Shown here in pieces: positions 53,052 to 62,169 of a stretch of DNA of 64,000 nucleotides. The notes beneath the pieces were generated by a model that was given only the letters and a program-made list of their open reading frames with translations, did not search any database and was not told the origin of the DNA. Numbering within the stretch: position 1 is the stretch's first letter; every line of letters begins with the position of its first letter. The stretch is from Tenebrionibacter intestinalis (GTDB lineage Bacteria > Pseudomonadota > Gammaproteobacteria > Enterobacterales > Enterobacteriaceae), in contig NZ_JAEPBH010000004.1 in the NCBI RefSeq assembly GCF_016632365.1, forward strand, positions 39,497-103,496, in the 5' to 3' direction. The position numbers and the translations under genes were made by a program.

Positions 53052-54389
53052 ATGAAAATCTATCGTCCCTTATGGACTGATGGGGCCTTTCTGGCCCCGC
53101 AACAGTTCCAGCAGCAAGCGCGCTGGGATGCTTATGTTGCGGACGCCGTCGCCAGGCTGTCGATAGCATCGCCGTGGGGCGTGGTAGAGGCGGCGTTCGA
53201 CCCGGGGGCGCTTGCCGTTTCGCGCCTGCACCCCTTAAAAATGGTTGTCAGGTTTCCCGATGGTTCATTGTTTGACAGCGAGCAGGCGGATAATTTGCCG
53301 CCGACGCTCGACCTTGCTGGTGCTGGCGATCGGGAGAGCGTCGAGGTGGTACTGGCGCTGGCGCTATTGAGCGCAAACGGCGGTAATCTCGACGAAGGTA
53401 GCGAAGGCGAACGCCCACGCCGCTGGAAGCGCGAATGGATTTCCGTACAGGAGCTTGCCGGGTTTGAGCGTACTGAAATTGCCGTGTTGCGCCAGGCGGC
53501 AACGCTGCGTTTCGCTCATCAGGAAAATGACGCCTGGTTAACCTGCCCGGTTGCGCGCCTGACGCGCGATGCCCAGGGGCAGTGGGGACTGGATACTACG
53601 TTTATTCCTCCGCTGATGACGCTAAAGGCCAGCCCCTGGCTGCTGGATGCGCTAACCGAACTGCTGCATCGCATACGCGCCCGTCGCCAGCGGTTGATGA
53701 ATATGCGCCGGGAAAGTAACGAACGGATGGCTGATTTTGCCGTTGCCGATGTTTCGCTCTTCTGGCTGCTAAATACGCTCAACAGCGCTGAACCGGTGCT
53801 GCGGGAATTGCTGCAAAGTCCAGGCAGGCATCCTGAACTGCTTTGGCGTGAGTTGGCTCGCCTGGCGGGCGGGCTGCTGACATTTTCGCTCGATCGCGAC
53901 GGCGACGCCATTCCTCTGTACCGTCATGATGCGCCGGAACAGGTCTTTGGGCCGCTTATCTCGCTCTTATTTGATTTGCTGGAAACCTGTCTGCCGTCGC
54001 GCGTTATCGCAATTGATCTGTTGCGTGAAGGAAGCTTCTGGCGCGGCGATCTGCATGACGCCAGGCTGCGTGAGGAAGCCGATTTCTATCTTTCAGTGCG
54101 CTCGTCGATGCCTGCGCACTTGCTTCAGACTCAGTTTCCGCTGTTGTGTAAAGCAGGCAGCCGCGAAGAGGTCGCAGATGTGGTCAATGTGGCGCTAAAC
54201 GGCGTACCGCTTAAGCCGCTATCACACGTTCCCGCAGCGATACCGCTGCGGCTGGAAAACCAGTATTTTGCGCTGGATATCGCCACGCCTGCGGGCAAGA
54301 GCATGCTGGACGCCGGAAATTGCGCATTTTACGTTCCGGGATCGTTGGGCGAAGTTAAGCTGGAACTGTTTGCGGTATTGCGTACATGA
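53052..54389 (+). CDS. tssK: TssK, type VI secretion baseplate protein
   Basis: Encodes 445 residues of the VasE/ImpJ family. It begins MKIYRPLWTDGAFLAPQQFQQQARWD, as expected, and has the SPWLLDALTELLHRIRARRQRLM block. TssK is the trimeric adaptor joining the baseplate to the TssL/TssM membrane complex. The ATG at 53052 has an adjacent GGGAGGCGGGG site; tssL overlaps its stop by 4 bases. Confidence 0.95.
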   Translation: MKIYRPLWTDGAFLAPQQFQQQARWDAYVADAVARLSIASPWGVVEAAFDPGALAVSRLHPLKMVVRFPDGSLFDSEQADNLPPTLDLAGAGDRESVEVVLALALLSANGGNLDEGSEGERPRRWKREWISVQELAGFERTEIAVLRQAATLRFAHQENDAWLTCPVARLTRDAQGQWGLDTTFIPPLMTLKASPWLLDALTELLHRIRARRQRLMNMRRESNERMADFAVADVSLFWLLNTLNSAEPVLRELLQSPGRHPELLWRELARLAGGLLTFSLDRDGDAIPLYRHDAPEQVFGPLISLLFDLLETCLPSRVIAIDLLREGSFWRGDLHDARLREEADFYLSVRSSMPAHLLQTQFPLLCKAGSREEVADVVNVALNGVPLKPLSHVPAAIPLRLENQYFALDIATPAGKSMLDAGNCAFYVPGSLGEVKLELFAVLRT

Positions 54390-55042
54390 ATGAAAAAAAC
54401 ATTACCACCCAGATCGATCGTATCTTCTGGCCGACCTGGCTGATGGTCAGTCAATTACGTAACGGCCAGGCTATCGATGATGGCGAGGCCGTTTATCGTC
54501 GCGCCTGCGGCTGGGTTGACAAAGTCCGACAGGAACTTGCAGAAGCGGGCTTTAGCGAGGCGAGCATTGAGCAGATGATCTACACCCAGTGCGCGCTGCT
54601 GGATGAAAGCGTGCTCAATCGCAAACAGCATGACAGCGGTTCGGAGAAATGGCTGTCATCGCCGCTGCAGGCGAAATATTTTAACACGCTGAATGCCGGC
54701 GAAGAGCTGTGGGAGCGTATCAAAGTACAACTGCGTTCTCCGGCGCCGGATATCGCGGCGCTGACCTGTTTTTATCGTGCGCTGGCGCTTGGTTTTGTGG
54801 GTCGTTATCGCGAACAGGGCGATGAAAGGCGCGAAGACGTAGTGCAGGCGTTAAGCCAGCAGGTTCCCCCTTTTGCTATGACAACGGATATCCCCATCAT
54901 TGCCGCGCCGGCCAAAAAAGGCACGGGGCGCACGCGATGGTGGTTTGGCTGGATTGGCGGCGTAATCATACTCGCGGCGCTGTGGTTTTTCCTTTCATCA
55001 ACATTGCAGGACCTGGTTTCACAATTAACAGGGATGGCGTAA
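54386..55042 (+). CDS. tssL: TssL, type VI secretion inner-membrane protein (DotU family)
   Basis: Encodes 218 residues. The cytoplasmic DotU/TssL domain (residues 1-165, with CALLDESVLNRKQHDSGSEKWLSSPLQAKYFNTLNAGEELWERI) is followed by a single C-terminal membrane span (about 184-206). It has no peptidoglycan-binding domain of its own; the next gene supplies an OmpA domain. It is coupled to tssK (ATGA). Confidence 0.95.
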   Translation: MNEKNITTQIDRIFWPTWLMVSQLRNGQAIDDGEAVYRRACGWVDKVRQELAEAGFSEASIEQMIYTQCALLDESVLNRKQHDSGSEKWLSSPLQAKYFNTLNAGEELWERIKVQLRSPAPDIAALTCFYRALALGFVGRYREQGDERREDVVQALSQQVPPFAMTTDIPIIAAPAKKGTGRTRWWFGWIGGVIILAALWFFLSSTLQDLVSQLTGMA

Positions 55043-56752
55043 ATGCGAATACTCAGCCAGGTATGGCCGGGGTTTTTTAGCGCGGCGTTAGCGCTTTTGC
55101 TTTTCTGGGGATTCTGGCCCTTATCACGCGGCTCTCAGTGGACGCTGAGCGCGCTGGCGCTGTTGCTTGCCGGCGGCTGGATAGCCTGGCGATGGCAGCA
55201 TATGCGAAAGCTTCGCAAAGCGGCTTGCGGGCTTGACGACGCCTGGCTGCCGCCTGAATCGTTTTGCGGGGCGGTGGTGTTGGTCTGCGGCGACGATGAA
55301 CTTTTATTTGGCGAAAATAAAACCCGGGAAACGCAACGAGGCTGGTATCTGCGCATTTCGGATCCGGAAAACCTGTTACTGATGGCCCAAAGGTTGTCCG
55401 TAACGCGCCCGGGCCTGTTATGGCAGATATCGATAATGATGGCCATTGCGCCTGAGCTGCATAAAGATGGCGATGCCTTTATGCAGCAGATGCATGCCTG
55501 GCACAGGGCAATATCGCTCAGCCGCCACTGGTTGACGGCCGATTTGCCGGTTTGGGGATGTTGTTATATCAACCCGCCGGATGCGGATTATTCCAGCGAT
55601 GCCCGCTGGTTTACGCGGCTTGCGGGTTACAAAGAAATGCAAATCTGGCGCGATTGCAAAGTGGGGGTCCCTTTAAGTGACTGGGGCGCGCAGCCTATTT
55701 CTCGCCAGTCGCGCTTAAGCCAGACGCTGTGGCTTAACGGCGCCGTCGCCTGGACTGCCTCGCGCATATTGTCCGTATTCAGCACATCCGGTAGCGATGC
55801 AAAACCGCTCCTTCCGTGGATGTGGATATGGCATCTTTCTTCTTTTGCCGTACAAGCCGGGAACGACTGGCAACGCAGCGTGGCGGGTATTACCTCGCTG
55901 GCGCCGAAGGCTGAAGAAAAAGGGGGAGAGCTGCCTTTCCCCGATCCTCTGCTGTCCGTACTTCCTGCGCGTTCAGGCCTGAGCCGCGCCGAGCGCCAGT
56001 GCGGCCTGGCGGGGTTGCTGCTGGGGGGCTTTCTGATCCTTGCGATGTTGGCGACATACATCAATAACCAGCGGCTTATTCGCAATGTCAGCGATCATAT
56101 CCAGCTTTTTGAACGCATGAAGGGGGATATGTTGCAACCGAAACAACTGGCGCAAAACCGACTGCGCGACGATGCGCGCCTTCTGGATGAATGGCAGCGC
56201 GAAGGCGCGCCGGTCAGTTATTCGCTGGGCATGTTTCAGGGCGGGCGCCTGCTTGTGCTGGTGCGTAGCGTCATGAATAGCTGGTCGCCGCCGCCACCGC
56301 CTGCGCCGGTTATCGTCCAGGCGGCGCCTGACACCGTGCGTCTGGACAGTATGGCGCTGTTTGATACAGGCAAATCGACGTTGATTCAGGGTTCCACCAA
56401 AATTCTCGTTGATGCGCTGATAAATATTAAAGCGCGCCCGGGCTGGTTGATTGTGGTATCCGGACATACCGATAACACTGGCGATGCCAGAACGAATCAA
56501 CAACTTTCTCTACGTCGCGCTGAAGCCGTGCGCGACTGGATGCTGGCGACCAGCGACGTTTCGCCAGGTTGTTTTGCGGTTCAGGGGTATGGCGACAGTC
56601 GTCCCGTTGAATCGAACGACACGCCGGAAGGGCGTAAGCTTAACCGCCGCGTCGAGATCAGCCTTGTGCCGCAGGCGGATGCCTGTCAGAACAGGGTTGA
56701 ACCTACTTCACCGCAAAAAGGTGAAGACTCAACATTAATCAAGGAGAAATAA
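55043..56752 (+). CDS. TagL-like OmpA-domain membrane protein of the type VI system
   Basis: Encodes 569 residues. Two N-terminal membrane spans (about 8-50) and a third near 320-342 are followed by a periplasmic OmpA-like peptidoglycan-binding domain at about 431-545 (LDSMALFDTGKSTL; VSGHTDNTGDARTNQQLSLRRAEAVRDWM; GYGDSRPVESNDTPEGRKLNRRVEI). It starts directly after the tssL stop codon (TAAATG). Role by context: anchoring the secretion complex to the wall, as TagL does elsewhere. Confidence 0.88.
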   Translation: MRILSQVWPGFFSAALALLLFWGFWPLSRGSQWTLSALALLLAGGWIAWRWQHMRKLRKAACGLDDAWLPPESFCGAVVLVCGDDELLFGENKTRETQRGWYLRISDPENLLLMAQRLSVTRPGLLWQISIMMAIAPELHKDGDAFMQQMHAWHRAISLSRHWLTADLPVWGCCYINPPDADYSSDARWFTRLAGYKEMQIWRDCKVGVPLSDWGAQPISRQSRLSQTLWLNGAVAWTASRILSVFSTSGSDAKPLLPWMWIWHLSSFAVQAGNDWQRSVAGITSLAPKAEEKGGELPFPDPLLSVLPARSGLSRAERQCGLAGLLLGGFLILAMLATYINNQRLIRNVSDHIQLFERMKGDMLQPKQLAQNRLRDDARLLDEWQREGAPVSYSLGMFQGGRLLVLVRSVMNSWSPPPPPAPVIVQAAPDTVRLDSMALFDTGKSTLIQGSTKILVDALINIKARPGWLIVVSGHTDNTGDARTNQQLSLRRAEAVRDWMLATSDVSPGCFAVQGYGDSRPVESNDTPEGRKLNRRVEISLVPQADACQNRVEPTSPQKGEDSTLIKEK

Positions 56753-57244
56753 ATGGCTATTCCTGTTTACCTTTGGCTCAAGGATGACGGCGGAGCGGAT
56801 ATCAAAGGTTCTGTTGATGTAAAAGATCGTGAAGGCAGCGTTGAAGTCGTCGCACAGCAACATAATCTTTATATTCCTACGGATAACAATACCGGTAAGT
56901 TGACGGGCACAAGAGTACATACGCCGTTTAAATTTACAAAAGAGATCGACGCATCCAGCCCCTATCTTTATAAAGCGGTTACCACAGGTCAAACGCTGAA
57001 AGCCGCTGAATTTAAGTGGTACAAAATCGATGATGCAGGCCAGGAAGTTGAGTATTTCAACACCAAACTGGAAAACGTAAAAGTGGTGAAAGTTGCGCCG
57101 GTTATGTACGACGTAAAAGATCCGTCTAAAGAAAAGCACAACCATTTGGAAGAAGTCGAACTTCGCTACGAAAAAATTACCTGGACCTATAAAGATGGCA
57201 ACATTATTCATTCCGATTCCTGGAATGAACGCGTAACCGCTTGA
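56753..57244 (+). CDS. hcp: Hcp (TssD), type VI secretion tube protein
   Basis: Encodes 163 residues of the Hcp family (MAIPVYLWLKDDGGADIKGSVDVKDREGSVEVV..., SPYLYKAVTTGQTLKAAEFKWY, ELRYEKITWTYKDGN). Hcp hexamers stack as the inner tube propelled by sheath contraction. It has a strong AAGGAGAAATAA site and is followed by an intrinsic terminator. Confidence 0.97.
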   Translation: MAIPVYLWLKDDGGADIKGSVDVKDREGSVEVVAQQHNLYIPTDNNTGKLTGTRVHTPFKFTKEIDASSPYLYKAVTTGQTLKAAEFKWYKIDDAGQEVEYFNTKLENVKVVKVAPVMYDVKDPSKEKHNHLEEVELRYEKITWTYKDGNIIHSDSWNERVTA

Positions 57245-57255
57245 GTGGGTTTTAT

Positions 57256-57283
57256 AAAGCAGACGTCCGGCGTCTGCTTTTTT
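57256..57283 (+). terminator. Intrinsic terminator after hcp
   Basis: A 10-bp stem AAAGCAGACG/CGTCTGCTTT with loop TCCGG is followed by T residues, 11 bases after the hcp stop codon and 125 before tssH. It would let tssB-hcp be transcribed more than the genes after it. Confidence 0.85.
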
Positions 57284-57408
57284 CGTCTTTTTTGTTAAGC
57301 GGCAAGCGCGCTTAACAAAGAATGATGGATAAGCATAACGCTCAACCTTGTAACTTATAACTACACACACAATCATGCCGCAAACACAAAGCTGGAAAGA
57401 GAAATATT

Positions 57409-60039
57409 ATGGAAAACCAGGCAATTTTATTACGTCGGCTTAATCCTTTTTGCGCCAGCGCGCTGGAAGCTGCCGCTTCCCTGTGCCAGACGCGCGCGCA
57501 CGCTGAAATTCGTATTGAGCACTGGTTGCTTAAACTCCTGGAACACGGCGAAGGGGATATTACTGTACTGGCCCGTCGGTACGACTGGGATATGGACGGC
57601 CTGTGGCAGGCATTGCTGGAATGGCTGGAAAAGCTGCCGCGAACGGTGCGCAGCCGACCGCAGCTTTCCGCTCAGCTAATGACGTTAATCCGCCAGGCAT
57701 GGCTGGTGACTTCACTTGAGGATAACGATACGCAGATTCGCAGCCGTCACCTGCTGGCTGCGTTGGTCGATAACCCTGCGTTGCTGGCCTGCGACAGCCT
57801 GTGGCCGCTGCTGAGCCTGAGCCGGGCTCAGCTTGAACGCCTGCGCCCACTGCTGGACAACACTTCCGATGAGCGTCCGCAGGTGCAAAAAATAGAAGAT
57901 GCGCCGATGGCGATTGAAGATGTCGGCAGGGAGCCTGACGCGGTATCGCCAGAAGCGGGCGCGGGCTTGAGTGCGGCGCTACAGAGCGCGCTGGATAAAT
58001 TTACCCAGGATATCACCGCTAAAGCGCGGGCGCAGCAGGTAGACCCGGTATTCGGCCGTGATGATGAAATTCGCCAGATGGTTGATATTCTCTCTCGCCG
58101 GCGTAAAAACAACCCAATTCTTGTCGGTGAGCCGGGGGTTGGAAAAACGGCGCTGGTAGAGGGCCTGGCGTTGCGTATTGTTGAGGGCGACGTGCCGGAG
58201 AGTTTACGACCGGTCGCCGTGCGCGTCCTTGACCTTGGGCTGTTGTCCGCGGGCGCCGGCGTCAAAGGCGAATTTGAACAGCGCCTTAAAAACGTGATTG
58301 CTGCGGTGCAACAGTCGCCGCAGCCGATTCTGCTATTCATTGATGAGGCGCATACCCTTATCGGCGCAGGTAATCAGGCCGGCGGCGCGGATGCCGCGAA
58401 TCTGCTTAAACCCGCGCTCGCGCGCGGTGAGTTGCGCACTATTGCTGCTACAACCTGGAGCGAATACAAACAATATTTCGAGCGGGATGCGGCGCTGGAA
58501 CGTCGTTTCCAGATGGTAAAAGTGGATGAGCCAAACGACGAGGCTGCCTGCCTGATGCTGCGCGGCCTGAAATCACGCTATGCCGCTCATCATGGCGTAC
58601 ATATCACCGATTCTGCCGTTAAGGCCGCCGTGACGTTGTCACGCCGATATCTGACAGGCCGCCAGTTGCCGGATAAGGCGGTTGATCTGCTGGATACCGC
58701 CGCCGCGCGCGTTCGCATGAGCCTGGATACCCGACCTTCCTCACTCGTCGGAACCCAGGCGCAGATTACGGCGCTGGTAATGGAGCAGCAGGCAATCGAA
58801 GAAGACAGCCAGTTTATTATCCCACCGGGCCAGGAGCGTCTGGCTGATCTTTCCGATCGTCGCCACGAGCTTGTGCTTGAACTGGAAGCGTTACAGGAAA
58901 AATACCAGAAGGAAAAGGTGCTGGCGGAAAAAATACTGGCGCTGCGTCAGAGCGAACCGCAAAGCCAGCAATTGAAAGATTTAAGCCAGCAGTTGGTGAC
59001 GCTGCAGGGTATTTCACCGTCACTGATGCTTGACGTTGATGCGCGCACCGTAGCAAGCGTGGTTGCCGACTGGACCGGCGTTCCGTTGTCCTCGCTGTTA
59101 AAAGATGAGCAGAGTGAACTGCTTACGCTTGAAAAGGAGCTGGAGCGTCGCGTTGTGGGGCAGCCGGCGGCGCTGAGCGCAGTGGCGCAACGCCTGCGCG
59201 CTGCCTGTTCGGGCCTGACGCCGGAATCCGGGGCGCAGGGCGTCTTTTTGCTGGTAGGGCCGAGCGGCGTTGGGAAAACAGAAACCGCGTTGGCGCTGGC
59301 GGATACGCTATACGGCGGCGAAAAATCGCTAATTGTTATAAATCTTTCGGAATATCAGGAAGCGCATACCGTTTCCCAGCTTAAAGGTTCTCCGCCGGGA
59401 TACGTTGGTTACGGGCAGGGCGGCGTGCTTACGGAGGCGGTACGCAAGCGTCCCTACAGCGTGGTGTTGCTTGATGAAGTGGAAAAGGCGCATCGTGATG
59501 TGATGAATCTTTTTTATCAGGTTTTTGATCGCGGTTTCATGCGCGATGGCGAAGGACGGGAAATTGACTTTCGTAACACCGTGATTCTGATGACCTCTAA
59601 CCTTGGCAGCGATCATCTGATGCAGCTACTGGAAGAAAAACCGGACGCGACCGACGCTGAGCTGCATGAGCTGCTGCGCCCGATGCTTCGCGATCGCTTC
59701 CAGCCTGCCTTGCTGGCCCGCTTCCAGACGGTAATTTATCGCCCGCTTTGCCGCGAGGCAATGCGCGCTATCGTTGAGATGAAGCTCGCGCAGGTGGGCA
59801 AGCGCCTGTCGCGCCACTACGGCATACGCGCGCAATTCACCGATAGCCTGTTTGATTCACTGGTCAATGCTTGCCTGCTGCCGGATACCGGCGCGCGTAA
59901 TATCGACAGTTTGCTGAATCAGCAAATCCTGCCGGTACTTGGCCAGCAGTTGCTTTCCCGGCAGCGCGATACTTTGCGTAATGCCTCGCTGCGCCTGGAC
60001 TGGGAGGATGAGAACGGAATTGTGCTGGAGTTTGTATAA
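57409..60039 (+). CDS. tssH: TssH (ClpV), type VI secretion sheath-recycling ATPase
   Basis: Encodes 876 residues of the ClpV branch of the Clp/Hsp100 AAA+ family. An N-domain (1-150) is followed by AAA1 with Walker A GEPGVGKT (240-247), a coiled-coil middle region (about 460-560), and AAA2 with Walker A GPSGVGKT (about 617). It disassembles contracted TssBC sheaths. It has its own upstream spacer after the hcp terminator. Confidence 0.96.
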   Translation: MENQAILLRRLNPFCASALEAAASLCQTRAHAEIRIEHWLLKLLEHGEGDITVLARRYDWDMDGLWQALLEWLEKLPRTVRSRPQLSAQLMTLIRQAWLVTSLEDNDTQIRSRHLLAALVDNPALLACDSLWPLLSLSRAQLERLRPLLDNTSDERPQVQKIEDAPMAIEDVGREPDAVSPEAGAGLSAALQSALDKFTQDITAKARAQQVDPVFGRDDEIRQMVDILSRRRKNNPILVGEPGVGKTALVEGLALRIVEGDVPESLRPVAVRVLDLGLLSAGAGVKGEFEQRLKNVIAAVQQSPQPILLFIDEAHTLIGAGNQAGGADAANLLKPALARGELRTIAATTWSEYKQYFERDAALERRFQMVKVDEPNDEAACLMLRGLKSRYAAHHGVHITDSAVKAAVTLSRRYLTGRQLPDKAVDLLDTAAARVRMSLDTRPSSLVGTQAQITALVMEQQAIEEDSQFIIPPGQERLADLSDRRHELVLELEALQEKYQKEKVLAEKILALRQSEPQSQQLKDLSQQLVTLQGISPSLMLDVDARTVASVVADWTGVPLSSLLKDEQSELLTLEKELERRVVGQPAALSAVAQRLRAACSGLTPESGAQGVFLLVGPSGVGKTETALALADTLYGGEKSLIVINLSEYQEAHTVSQLKGSPPGYVGYGQGGVLTEAVRKRPYSVVLLDEVEKAHRDVMNLFYQVFDRGFMRDGEGREIDFRNTVILMTSNLGSDHLMQLLEEKPDATDAELHELLRPMLRDRFQPALLARFQTVIYRPLCREAMRAIVEMKLAQVGKRLSRHYGIRAQFTDSLFDSLVNACLLPDTGARNIDSLLNQQILPVLGQQLLSRQRDTLRNASLRLDWEDENGIVLEFV

Positions 60040-60108
60040 CGTAAGTCAAAACGCGTCTGACGCTTCTTCAGAGCGCCGTCGCCGGTTGTTGGGCCAGGAG
60101 ATAAGGTT

Positions 60109-61710
60109 ATGAACGGTACATTAGCGATGCTTTGCCAGCGTTTTTTCAGCGAAGGCAGTGAACGCGCAATGGTGCTGGCCGGCGAGCAAACGGCGCTGTG
60201 GGAAAAATGGCTGTTGCCAGTGACGCCGGAGCAGCCGGTCGGTGACGACCCGGGGTATGATGACGATTTTCAGCGCATGCGTGAAGAGGTCAACCGACTG
60301 TCAGGCATTGATACAGGGCTTATCTGCCAGTTGGCTGAAACAGTGTTGACAACGCGAGCAAAAGATGTGCGCGTTGTCACCTATTACGCCTGGGCGCGCC
60401 TGCATCAGGATGGCGAAGAAGGGCTGGCTGAAGGGCTGGCGTTGCTATATGGGTTGCTGGAGCGCTATGGCGAAGCGCTGCTGCCCTCGCGCGCCAATAG
60501 CCGCAGGCTTGCGCTGGAGTGGCTTGCCGGGGCGAAAGTCCACGACAGCCTGCAGCTCTATCCCGAGGTGGACAGGCCGGCGTTTGAGCGCATACTGGCG
60601 TCTCTTGCGGGAATTGAGTCTGTATTTGAAAGCTGGCCGGATGCTTCGCGCCCCGAACTGGGGGCGCTAAGTACAGCGCTGGAAGCGCGCCTGGCGCGGG
60701 CTGGCGGCGCGGATGCCGTGGCGCCGCGCTATGATGGCATTGCGCCACCTGCACAGCCTGCGCCAGGGGCGGCACCGCCGGTTGAAAGTATTCGCTCCGG
60801 GCGTGAATTGCTCGATCAGACGCGGGCGCTGGCGAACTATCTGCGGGCGCAGCCGCAGGGATGGCTGGCGGCGCATCGAATTATTACCGCTGTGCGCTGG
60901 GATACCGTACATCAACTGCCGCCGCAGGATTGCGCCGGGCGAACCCGCCTTGCCGCGCCGCGCAGCGATAACCGCGCACTTCTTAAGCGCCTGTGGCGTC
61001 AGCAAAGCTGGGGTGAATTACTTGAACAGGCGGATCGTATTTTTGCTGAGGGCGTCAATCACTTCTGGTTAGATCTACAGTGGTATCTGTTCCAGGCGCT
61101 GAGTAAATCCGCACCGCCGGCCGACGGTTGGGCGGATATTATTCGCGAGGATTTAAAAATTCTGCTAACGCGGCTGCCGGGACTGGAAAAACTGGCGTGG
61201 GAAGACGGGACCCCCTTTGCTGATGAAGTCACGCGCGAGTGGTTGTTGCGTTTTGTCCTTGAGGATGAAAGCGGTTTGCTCGACGGCATCGCCCCGCAGG
61301 CGGTGACAAACGCCGGTGACGATATTCTTGCGCTGGAGGCCGAAGCGCTGGCGCAGGCCGACAGCGACGGTATTGAAAGCGCGTTGGCCTGGCTCCAGGC
61401 GCGACCGGGCGTTAGCGGCGCACGCAACCAGTGGTTGTTGCGTCTGCTGATGGCGCGTCTGTGCGAACAGTTTGGCAAGAACGATATGGCGCTCCATTTA
61501 CTGGCGGAACTGGACGGTAGCGCGACGGCGCTGAGCCTGGCGGACTGGGAGCCGGATCGCCTGTTTGAGGTACGCGCAAGGCGTTTGCGTTTACTGCGTA
61601 TACGATCCCAGCGCAGCGAAGCCGACAAAGCCGCAATCGCACGCCAGATGGAGGCGCTGCTGGCGCAGCTTACCGCGCTCGACCCGGTGCGGGCCGCCGT
61701 GCTGTATTAA
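60109..61710 (+). CDS. tssA: TssA, type VI secretion cap/priming protein
   Basis: Encodes 533 residues. An N-terminal ImpA_N domain (LLPVTPEQPVGDDPGYDDDFQRMREEVNRLSG; RVVTYYAWARLHQDGEEGLAEGLALLYGLLE) precedes a Pro/Ala-rich linker (about 195-225) and a helical C-terminal VCA0119-type domain. TssA primes and caps sheath assembly. AGGAGATAAGG precedes the ATG. Genes usual between tssH and tssA in related clusters, such as vgrG and tssM, are absent here. Confidence 0.92.
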   Translation: MNGTLAMLCQRFFSEGSERAMVLAGEQTALWEKWLLPVTPEQPVGDDPGYDDDFQRMREEVNRLSGIDTGLICQLAETVLTTRAKDVRVVTYYAWARLHQDGEEGLAEGLALLYGLLERYGEALLPSRANSRRLALEWLAGAKVHDSLQLYPEVDRPAFERILASLAGIESVFESWPDASRPELGALSTALEARLARAGGADAVAPRYDGIAPPAQPAPGAAPPVESIRSGRELLDQTRALANYLRAQPQGWLAAHRIITAVRWDTVHQLPPQDCAGRTRLAAPRSDNRALLKRLWRQQSWGELLEQADRIFAEGVNHFWLDLQWYLFQALSKSAPPADGWADIIREDLKILLTRLPGLEKLAWEDGTPFADEVTREWLLRFVLEDESGLLDGIAPQAVTNAGDDILALEAEALAQADSDGIESALAWLQARPGVSGARNQWLLRLLMARLCEQFGKNDMALHLLAELDGSATALSLADWEPDRLFEVRARRLRLLRIRSQRSEADKAAIARQMEALLAQLTALDPVRAAVLY

Positions 61711-61728
61711 CTTTGACTGGGGGCAACC

Positions 61729-62169
61729 GTGCCGCAACCTTCACTTTACGAAATGCTGACCGGCAGTTTTTCAGGCGGTCTGTCGCTTGATGAGGTCAGT
61801 GAGGCTAATCAACTGATATTGTCGGTGCTGGACAATATGCAGCGAATACTCAATACCCGCGCCGGCAGTCTTAAACATTTGCCGGATTATGGTTTGCCGG
61901 ACATGACAAAAATTATTCAGGGCATGCCGGGTACGGCGCATCAGTTAATGAGCATCCTGTCAGATGTTTTACTCCGTTATGAACCGCGCCTTAAGCGTAT
62001 TGACGTTGTGCTGTTGCCGCAAACCGAGCCGGGACACCTTCGCTATGCCATTGATGCCGAGCTGCATCAGTATGGACTGGTGCGCTATGGCACTGAATTT
62101 TTGCCGGAAGGGCGTCTGCTCATTCGTCATCTCCGGCAACAGGGCTATATGGACGCCAGGAGTATATGA
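61729..62169 (+). CDS. tssE: TssE, type VI secretion baseplate protein (GTG start)
   Basis: Encodes 146 residues of the GpW/Gp25 family: LYEMLTGSFSGG at the start, ILNTRAGSLKHLPDYGLPDM and YEPRLKRIDVVL in the core. TssE is the gp25-like baseplate wedge protein that starts sheath growth. The likely start is GTG at 61729, preceded by CTGGGGGC. The next gene overlaps its stop by 4 bases. Confidence 0.93.
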   Translation: MPQPSLYEMLTGSFSGGLSLDEVSEANQLILSVLDNMQRILNTRAGSLKHLPDYGLPDMTKIIQGMPGTAHQLMSILSDVLLRYEPRLKRIDVVLLPQTEPGHLRYAIDAELHQYGLVRYGTEFLPEGRLLIRHLRQQGYMDARSI

